A stretch of DNA of 64,000 bases from Myxocyprinus asiaticus. Taxonomy: Eukaryota; Chordata; Actinopteri; Cypriniformes; Catostomidae. Below, piece after piece: positions 56,594 through 64,000 of this stretch. The notes under the pieces were generated by a model. The model was not told where the DNA came from. It made no database searches and was given only the letters and a program-made list of their open reading frames with translations. The position numbers and the translations under genes are program-made. Within the stretch, counting starts at the first letter, position 1, and every line of letters begins with the position of its first letter. The stretch covers positions 24,154,931 to 24,218,930 of the forward strand of contig NC_059372.1 in the NCBI RefSeq assembly GCF_019703515.2, read 5' to 3'.

Positions 56594-57212
56594 AGGTGCA
56601 CTCGGTAACTTTTGTCTTTGTGTCATCTTGGAGTTACATTGACACCTAGCGGCTTGGATGCAGCATAATTTTAAATCAATAGTTTTCAGTTTCAGAATCA
56701 GAATAACCTTTATTGCCAGGTGTTCTCACGTACACAAGGAATTTTTTTTTGGTGATAGGAGAAACAAGTGCACACAGAACATTACAGCGAGACACAGAAT
56801 ATAAAACAAGGTAAGAGTATAAATAGACATACAAATAATAGGACATATAACATAGAATGGCGTATGTACATGTGCAAGTGGTAATGTAGTCTGTGCAAGG
56901 TAGGGGTATGTACAGATTTCAGATGCCATTGTAGAAATTTAGTATACAGTCAGCCATGATTACTTCAATTAATGAGTGAAAGTGTCAACTAACAGGACGT
57001 TAAGCGAGTAATATTCGGCTGGTCATGTGATTCTATCATGGCAGCCCCCATGTGCAGACCCTCTTCATGTAGAATAAAACAGCTTTTATAAGGTTACTGA
57101 TATGACTGGAGTCTTCATTTTAATGTGAGTGCTCATGATTTCCTACATATATTGCAAAATTACAATTCATGTCTTTAAGAGTTAATGAGGAAATAAAAAA
57201 CTGAGTGCAACT
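56594..57212. mobile_element. TTAA-flanked AGGTGCAC MITE, copy 4, with LINE tail inserted
   Basis: AGGTGCACTCGGTAACTTTTG ... GAGTGCAACT, with TTAA at 56590-56593 and 57213-57216. It is in opposite orientation to the copy at 44753 ('ggcagcccccatgtgcagaccctc'). A LINE 3' tail interrupts it at 56692. Confidence 0.82.
56692..56935 (-). mobile_element. LINE 3' tail, minus strand
   Basis: 'tcagaatcagaataacctttattgccagg' and 'tacacaaggaattttttttggtgataggag' match the tail of the LINE at 9720 ('tcagaatcagaatgagctttattgcc', 'acaaggaatttgtcttggtgacaggag'). Severely 5'-truncated, non-coding. Confidence 0.72.
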
Positions 57213-57216
57213 TTAA

Positions 57217-58764
57217 TACAGCTTTTATTATTTTGGTAGGCCAATATTGTTTTATTTTGGCAAACACCCACAATCAAACTGTTATGCCAAATTATATCAG
57301 TCAGACATCTTAAAGACATTTATTTGAGTGTTGAATGCCAAGGAACAAAGACAGTGCCATATATTTTCAGAATAATATTTTATGCAAATAGATTGCTGAT
57401 CTGTTTCCAATACATTTGAACTTTTCTAACTTTTTAGAAAAGTTAGAAACACCTGGGGAAACAATCAGGGTGAACCAATCATGAAATACAACTACAAAGG
57501 ACTACAAAACTAACACAGGAAACAGGAATGGGGAACTAAACAATAATTTCAACATAAAAGTCTAGACAAAAACAGGGAATAAATGACAATCATACAGCAA
57601 GCAGTTACAGTACATTATATTGCTTGTGGATAACGTTTGAAATTCATATGAAATATTGCATTTGTTAATGATTGCATGAAGCACAGTCATTTACTGCATT
57701 AATAAATGTCTACTTTCACACACCTTTATGATGTAATTACTTGCGTGCGTGAAATCCAAATTATTTCTTTTTGTTCTTTAGAGGGCAATTTAGCTCTTTA
57801 ACGGCATGCTAAAATGTGGGGGATAATTTTGCCCATATGTTCTGCCCAGCTCAAGGTCACCACTGGAGGAGTACCACCCAGCAGAACCCAAGTGAACTCA
57901 TGACTGGTGCACCCCTGAGCGTTAAGTGGCAAATCCCAGTCATGGAAAAGAGTGTAATTACCACAAATGGCTGCCAGAGCCCACTTGAAAGTGGAAAACA
58001 GCAAACAAGACTGATTAATGAAGAGGCTGTTTTTTTAAGTGTCCCGTTAAATTAGGCAGTCAATTTATCATAGTTAGCAGCAGTAATTACTCCACTCCTC
58101 CAATGTGTGTAGGGGGTGAAGAGAGAAGGAAAGGGGGGTGAGTTAGATGTGATGGTGAGGGTCAGGGCGTTTGGATGATAGCTGGAGCATGTGGAGAGGT
58201 TGTGGTTCAGACAGCTTCAGCTCTTCCACTGTATTGCCCTGATTCATTGAGACTGACTCATTACAGGAACACATGTCTGACTGGTTAAACACAAGTCATG
58301 CAGTTTTCTGTTTTCAGGGCGTGTGCAAAGTCGGGGGCGTAGCAGTCATTTTAAAAGTGGGGTATAAAAGTATGATATAAGTATTATATTAATATATACA
58401 TATTATTTACTTCTAATATTTGTAGTATTGTAAAAATTCAAGTATTGCTAATTAATTGCAAAATTTTGCAAAATTAGTTGCAAAAATAAAGGGCATCTTG
58501 TGGAGCACTTGCTTCTGTTTCACACATGACAATAAAAGACTGAGCACAAGCTGGTCCTGAATAAATTATTTAATCAGTTACAATAATGACAATTGTGCAT
58601 GTGCACAATTTTATTTTTTACTCTGTGCTTGTGCATTGTGGGATTTAAATGTATCCAAGTGGCTCGGGTGTTTTGACTACATCCACCAAAATGAGTTCAG
58701 ATCCATTTAATGATTCGGTGACCATTTCTGGTGATGCCAGAAGGTGTTGACAAATTAGTATCTT
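57217..58764. other. no gene seen; possible conserved non-coding island
   Basis: 57790-58100 is a repeat-free stretch with clustered homeobox-like AT cores (GATTAATG, GTTAAATTAG, AGTAATTAC) next to more GC-rich text. Its open frames on both strands lack known domains. An enhancer role is possible but untested. Confidence 0.3.
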
Positions 58765-58975
58765 GGGGTTGGGGTTGTCGCTGTCCTTTTCTGCATATTG
58801 CGGCCCTCTTCGGCATATCGCGCTGCCGTTTTGTGGCCCTCTTCAGCCAGTCGCGGCCCGTTTGGCATCACTCAACAGCCCGCTTCAGCTTATCACCGCC
58901 TTTTCGGCACCATTTCGTTGCCAGCCCATCAGGAAAAGTCCCTGTTCTCCCTATGGCCAGTCTGCCCCTGTCTAC
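58765..58975. mobile_element. hAT-like MITE, copy 3
   Basis: 'tccttttctgcatattgcggccctc', 'cttcagcttatcaccgcc', 'ggaaaagtccctgttctccctatggccagtctgcccctg' match the family at 1308 (same orientation) and 56075 (reverse). The right terminus is intact. Confidence 0.68.
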
Positions 58976-59515
58976 AGACCTACAAAGAGACATTAGTAGA
59001 GGTTTTAAGCATTATAAGAACAAAGCAAATCTATAATTTCCCTACAGTTTGTGAGATGCTGAGCATGACTTTTATCAAAAGACAACAATAATAGTCTTAT
59101 AATAATTATGAATTTCAATAACGCCCATATGTTTTCATGTATAAAAAAGCGTGTCTATATCTATTCACTTCAGTAAAAAGTGTTCTAAGAACAAAGCAGA
59201 TCTATCGTTTTTCCTACAGTTTGTCGACTGCATACCAACATAGACGTAAAAAACAGGAGCTGATATTAAAAATAGCTTTACATATTTAACACAGATCTAG
59301 CAATCTTCTTAAACTGGCAAAAACAACCAATCAAACTATTACCTCACAAACATAATGTAAAAAGCATTACTTAATAAACTCCACTTACAATGTGTGCTTA
59401 AAAGAAATATTGTCCTTTGTTTTTTTCTGCAGTGCATGTCACGTAATGCTGCCAATCAAGAATGATATGCCAAGAAAGCTGAGACAAGCTTTCACTGTTA
59501 GTTTTTAGATCACCA
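58976..59515. other. no gene seen
   Basis: AT-rich. 'aagaacaaagca(a/g)atctat' occurs at 59018 and 59189, a short internal duplication of about 170-bp spacing, otherwise featureless. Confidence 0.35.
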
Positions 59516-59874
59516 AAAAATGAAAATTGTGTCATTATTTAGTCAACTCTATGTTGTTCCAAACCTGCATGCTCTAGAGTTTTTTTCCATACGACAGTTC
59601 TTAGTGACCAAGTGACTGCAGTAATGACTTAAACTTGGGTCTTTTTCTTCACAAAGCTATCGTATGGCTTCAGAAGACTTGGAATGTACAGTAGTGTCGT
59701 ATGAACTACTTTTATGGTGCTTTTTAACAATGTGAACTGTCATTTTAAATTGCTGAGTGAAGATTCTTCAAAATAAATTTCTCCTTTTGTGAAAAAATAA
59801 CAGCAAATGGGTTTGGACGGATTATTACAATTATTACATAATTTTCATCTTTGTGTTAACTATCCCTTTAAGAG
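59516..59874. mobile_element. decayed TTCACCC-type MITE
   Basis: 'aaaatgaaaattgtgtcattatttagtcaactctatgttgttccaaacctg' at the left and 'ttttcatctttgtgttaactatccctttaa' at the right are degenerate ends of the MITE type at 42725. Non-coding. Confidence 0.6.
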
Positions 59875-60214
59875 CATAAAGGAGTGGTTTGCTGTCTGTC
59901 CAGCTGCTACAGTAAAAATCCCCTCTTCTAAATCATGTATCTGTAAAGATTAGTTCATAGAGCATGAAAGAGTGTGATCTGATGACTGTGTAGCCATGCT
60001 ACTGTGCAAAGTTCCTCTTCTGAATCATCTCCCAGGAAAACCAAATTGTCATGGTACGTGGTTAAAAAAGCATAAAGCAAATTTTGACTTTATTATAGAC
60101 ATATTGGCCTTATCAATGATCATTGTTGTGCTATGGTGAGGTTTTATAAATATTGCTTCATTACAAACATGCTAGGCAAATCAATGTCCTGAAATGCACC
60201 CTGCAGATGCAATA

Positions 60215-60472
60215 ATTTACTATTTCGGAAGGAAAATCATGTTTCTCCAAACCTGTAAACCTCTATGGATTACAAGAAGAGAATTTTACAAGAATGTTGA
60301 TGCTGTTCTTTTCCATAAAATGAAAGTGAATGGTGACTGAGGCTAATGTTCTGCCTAACATCTCTTTTTGTCTTCCATGGAAGAAAAAAAGTAATATGCA
60401 TTTGGAAACAACACGAGGGGCAAAGAAATTATGACCAAAAATAATTTTTGGGTGAACTACTGCTTTAATTGT
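60215..60472. mobile_element. decayed TTCACCC-type MITE, right end preserved
   Basis: The interior 'tttctccaaacctg', 'tgaaagtgaatggtgactgaggc' and 'gtcttccatggaag' and the right end 'aataatttttgggtgaactactgctttaa' identify another member of the 42725 family. Confidence 0.6.
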
Positions 60473-61967
60473 TTTTCATATCTTTGTGAGTGGTGATTAA
60501 GAGCATATGCTCAGGAGGTAGAGGAAAGAGTCAGGAGGTGATGTGAACAGGCCTGCTTCCTGTGGCTGAATTATTCACAGCACTCTGCGGTTCACAGCTC
60601 TCCCCATCGGCTAGACATCACAACGCCGAGCCAGACACCACAACATGCTGTTTTCCTGCTATTTTCTCTGCATTGAATGCAAACTGTAATTTAGCTACAT
60701 TAATCCATGTGGAAGAGTGTGACAAAGGGAATGGTGTGTGGGCAGGGCGTGCTGTATGCCTCTCTCTCCTGACTGGGTGGAAAGATGTCTGGTCTCCCCT
60801 GATCTTGGTCTGGAGCTGGTGGTTATGACAGCATGCAATATAAAGCCAGGCCCTTGTCAAATGAGGGACTGCATGCTGAGCCACTTAGTTCTCTTAGTAT
60901 GGTAAGTTTGCTGAGGTCTGAAAAATCTTGATAGTCAAGAAGTAGGGACTCTCCTGGTTGGATAGTTTTGGTACCCTAAACCTAAGTTTGCTCTCGGTCT
61001 TGGCATATGTCAGTTTCTGACATTTATTCTATCTCATTTATTATTTACTGACTTAATTTATATGTAAAATCTTTTTCAAAGAACAGTCTGCTAGAAACAA
61101 ACAGCAATATTCTTATTGCACCACAAAGACACAGTGTTTACAGATTTTGAGGAAATCAACATATGAATGGCTTACTTGTACTGTATACTGTATGTCTCCG
61201 CATAGTAAGCAGATACAGGAGAAAGTGTTTTAACATTGAAAAAGTTAAACATTTCAGTTTTAAATATTTCTAAAATAAACATCTAAATAAAACACATATA
61301 ATGTTAATATATTAGGGATGTTATAAAATATCGATTATTGATCGGCACGTTATTTTATCAATATATATTTTGAGGCATTGATATATTAAAATTAGCCAAC
61401 ATTTAAATTAAAAGCCTAATTTGCGTGCTTTCCAACTCACTCAGTTGGACTTTCTGTTTAATGTCTGGCGAAATAGCTTTGGGAGACCACAAGAGTGTGA
61501 TATAACATTTATTGAAGCGGTCAGGAAAGACAAAGATATCACACAACCACACACACGGGATGAGCAGATGGCAGTCCAAAGTTACAAAGGTTTTTGTACT
61601 TCTTTAAGAATGAACAAATTGACATTTAAAGGAAAACTATGTGAGTTGTGCTCTGTGGCACTGCAGAACTTTGACGCTGAGCATTGCCGGTATGTGCATA
61701 CATACCTTTGTAGAAAATAATTGGTTTTCTAGGGGAAGAGTCATCCAGAAAACCTGATGCGATGTTTGCACAAAAAAATATTTGTTTTAGGTGAATGATA
61801 AAACTTGGAAAAGGAGTGTTGAATAAAGATGGTTAAGTTGATTTCAGCTCCTTAGTGTTTGTTTGTATTTGTTTGCTCATAGAAATCAAAGGAAAATTCA
61901 CACACATACAATTCAACTCTGCAATGCATTTTGATTATTTTAGCAAGACATTTCTCATGGTACACTG

Positions 61968-61970
<3 letters not shown>
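60473..61970. other. no gene seen; repeat-free island at 60540-60900
   Basis: 60540-60900 has balanced composition and no repeat landmarks. Its two overlapping open frames (60562-60828 +, 60884-60618 -) have no recognisable domain. At 61316, 'tagggatgttataaaatatcgattattgatcgg' looks like a hAT-type end; the ORF at 61421-61720 nearby (HTRDEQMAVQSYKGFCTS) is unrecognised and may belong to a repeat. Confidence 0.3.

Positions 61971-61998
<28 letters not shown>
61971..61998. repeat. (AC)n microsatellite
   Basis: About 14 AC units, followed by TATATGTATATA. Confidence 0.95.
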
Positions 61999-62003
<5 letters not shown>

Positions 62004-62010
62004 GTATATA

Positions 62011-62150
62011 CAGGGTTGGGGAGTAACGAAATACATGTAACGGGATTCCGTATTTAAAATACAAAATATAAGTAACTGTATTCCACTACAGTTACAATTT
62101 AAATCATTGGTATTTACAATACAGTTACATTCAAAAAGTATTTTCATTAA
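62011..62150. mobile_element. hAT-like end, CAGGGTTGGGGAGTAACG
   Basis: 'cagggttggggagtaacgaaatacatgtaacggg' with repeated GTAAC/GTTAC motifs is the start of a widespread fish repeat. It is cut off at about 62150 where LINE sequence begins, so the LINE probably inserted into or next to it. Confidence 0.6.
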
Positions 62151-62312
62151 ACTTCCTGTTTAGCATCCGCCATGTGAGGTCCCATAAGTCGGGAGCTCCA
62201 CAAATCGGCTTTTAAATGTTGTTTTAACACTTGATACAGCGTTCTTTTTACTCCTCGTGTATTTGTTGGACACTTCTAGCAATTTATTGTAATTCTTATT
62301 CGAGTTCCAACG

Positions 62313-63172
62313 ATGTCTTCAAAAGCCCAATGACAAAAGAAGGCCGATTTGGCTGTTGCCGGTGGCTCATCTCTGGAAACGGCTAAGTGTGATGAACTTT
62401 CCTCGCCTGAGGGTGTTGCGATTATGGCTGCCATCGGCAGGCTTGAAAGTGGAATTCACGTAAAATTTGATGCGCACGCCGCTGAAATTCGAGGTGAAAT
62501 ATCTCTGGTACGAGAATAAATGCACAACACATTTTCAACTTTGAAAGAAGATCTCAAAACCCAGAGTGAGTGCTTAACTAGCCTAGAGACCGCTACCTCA
62601 GAATGGACGACCAGTCTTCACTCGCTTGAGCCTACGGTTGATTCTCTTCAGAAAGAGATCGCTTCACTGCAAGCTAAGTGCATCGATTTAGAGTGTCGTT
62701 CCCGCAGATCTAATCTTCACCTGGTGGGAGTTCTGGAAGGTTTGGAGGGTCATCAACCAATGAAGTTTGTGGCAGATGCTTTAGCAGAAATATTTGATTT
62801 GCCCAAACCTCCACTCCTTGCGCTCATCGCATACTTGCACCGAGGCCTGCAGAGGGTAGCCCTCTGCGAGCCTTCGTTATTTGTTTTCATCGCTACGATG
62901 TTAAGGAGGATATTTGGCGAAAAGCGAGCCGGGGTGGGCAGATTACGTTCAGAGGCAAAACTGTGTTCGTCTTCCCAGACTTTCCGCCTGAGATTGCCAA
63001 GAAGCGGGCCACTTACTATGAGGTGAAACGTTTACTGAGGACCATGCCAGATGTTAAGTACGGTCTAAAGGGTCTCACCGGCTTCAGAATCACAAAGAAT
63101 GGCGCTAAACACAAATTTGACACTCCGGCCGTGGCAATGACTTTTGTGAAACAACACCTACTACCTGCTTGA
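62313..63172 (+). pseudogene. LINE ORF1 (L1-type RNA-binding protein), disrupted
   Basis: L1 ORF1p is an RNA chaperone that packages LINE RNA. An ATG at 62313 starts MSSKAQ, then a TGA at 62331 and a TAA at 62517 interrupt the frame. 62520-62850 encodes a coiled-coil-like stretch (LEPTVDSLQKEIASLQAKC) followed by the RRM start CRSRRSNLHLVGVLEGLEG. A frameshift near 62860 moves the rest to another frame: ITFRGKTVFVFPDFPPE, KRATYYEVKRLLRTMPDVKY, ending TFVKQHLLPA and a stop at 63170. It is dead unless the stops are sequence errors. Confidence 0.82.
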
Positions 63173-63661
63173 ATAGGCACAAATTACTGAAACTTAATAT
63201 CTCATTCTCTCTCTTCCAGAGACTATTGAAAGCACTTTTCTTAACTGAGTGGTTTAATATGTTTAGATTAAAAAAATAAAATAATAATATTAATATTTGT
63301 TTATTTGTATTAGATTGCATTCACTGTATTTGTTATTTGTTTGCGGAGATGCGTCCGTGGTAAGAAACACAATATCTCGCACGCACATTGGGGTTTTTCC
63401 TCAGGGTAGCGTACACTCTAGTTGGGGGAGTGTTAGCTTAGGTCAAGAGTGCGGGGTGGGGGTTGGCAGTGAGGGCGGGGGGCGGGTCTTCGCGCTAGGG
63501 TTCTTGAAGTGTGTTAATATGTTCTTCTTTTTTTGTTTATCTCAAGAGCACAAGATTGGGCCATTGCTCTTTTTTATTTTTTACATGCTTTTTTGTATAT
63601 ACTTTTCCTTGTATAACTACTTGGGTTTCACTTTTTTCCTTTTCTTCTTTTTCTTTAAATG

Positions 63662-64000
63662 ATGGGTGGTAGGGCTAATGAAGATGGGTTGGTGAGATGG
63701 GTTAGCTGGAACTGTAAAGGTCTGAATAATCCAGTTAAGCGTAGTAAGGTTCTGATCCATCTTAAAAAATTGAAAGCCAATTTTGTGTTTCTTCAAGAAA
63801 CTCATCACTGTTCTTCTGACCATTTTAGATTGAAAAAAGACTGGGTGGGGCAAGTTTATCATTCACATTTTCAGTTCAAGTCTAGGGGTTGTGGCATTTT
63901 AGTACATAAATCTACTCCGTTTGTGGTATCACAAGTTATTACAGATCATAAGGGCAGATATGTCATTGTAACAGGAACATGTTTTCAACCCTTCTAATTC
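63662..64000 (+). pseudogene. LINE ORF2 start: apurinic endonuclease-like domain, 5' part
   Basis: ORF2 of L1-type LINEs encodes endonuclease and reverse transcriptase. From about 63690 the frame gives RWVSWNCKGLNNPVKRSKV and NFVFLQETHHCS, containing the catalytic Asn (SWNCKGLNN) and Glu (QETH) of the endonuclease, then GCGILVHKSTPF. A TAA at 63995-63997 ends the frame three bases before the window edge, in a stretch (GTCFQPF) where the domain should continue. This suggests a stop or frameshift, but it cannot be judged without the next bases. Confidence 0.78.

Larger units (their letters stand above)
62151..64000 (+). mobile_element. L1-like non-LTR retrotransposon, continues past the window edge
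   Basis: A 5' leader of about 160 bp, ORF1 (62313-63172), an inter-ORF region (63173-63661) and the start of ORF2 (63662) are in the correct order and orientation for an L1/Tx1-type LINE. Only the endonuclease start of ORF2 lies in the window. Confidence 0.85.

Noticed and set aside
60562..60884. Two overlapping 88-codon frames on opposite strands
   Set aside because: No domain, no splice signals and no clear repeat match; more likely non-coding unique sequence.

Overview
This is animal nuclear DNA, almost certainly from a cyprinid-type teleost. It is AT-rich and gene-poor, with one spliced protein-coding gene I can name. The rest is dominated by fish transposable elements: Sleeping-Beauty-type and other Tc1 elements, hAT elements, TTAA-flanked MITEs, tRNA-derived SINEs and LINE fragments. 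I see no bacterial genes, operons, CRISPR array or conventional tRNA/rRNA gene. The species is inferred from the repeat repertoire and was not tested.

The gene is spsb1, on the + strand. Coding exon 1 (24285-24978) holds the whole SPRY/B30.2 domain. Coding exon 2 (40474-40601) holds the SOCS box. They join in phase 1 across a 15.5 kb intron into a complete 273-residue protein, which is the usual length. A 3' UTR of about 1.55 kb ends near a poly(A) signal at 42135. The protein should act as the substrate receptor of an Elongin BC-Cullin 5 ubiquitin ligase.

Upstream of the gene (1-24.1 kb): hAT fragment (1306), SINEs (2773, 5524), a composite TTAA-flanked element (3694-7296), a TTAA MITE (7320), a TTAA-flanked element with an exon-like ORF and an inverted LINE inside it (8505-11237), nested MITE/hAT (11.5-13.2 kb), a hAT with a perfect 8-bp target duplication (14101-15116), a Tc1 MITE (15445), two Sleeping-Beauty-like Tc1 copies tail to tail (16010-19019), a hAT-like element (20143) and a piggyBac-like element with CCC/GGG ends and TTAA flanks (21543-23282).

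The spsb1 intron (24979-40473) is a transposon graveyard. A Tc1 deletion derivative lies only 35 bp inside the donor site. It is followed by another Tc1 derivative, a Tc1 split by a hAT and by a composite block, a Tc1 carrying a SINE, and a nest at 35348-40230 where a MITE holds a hAT that holds two Tc1s and another MITE.

Downstream (42.2-64 kb): more MITEs, a palindromic 'foldback' Tc1 (49852-50999), a hAT-like block carrying a second copy of a Tc1 deletion family (52508-55608), possible conserved non-coding islands, and an L1-like LINE running off the right edge (62150-64000). No undescribed system with several working parts is evident. The points most worth checking are the TE at the spsb1 splice donor, the foldback and nested elements with readable insertion order, the exon-like ORFs inside two DNA transposons, a paired AP-1-like hairpin in the intron, and a candidate terminal coding exon at 49218.
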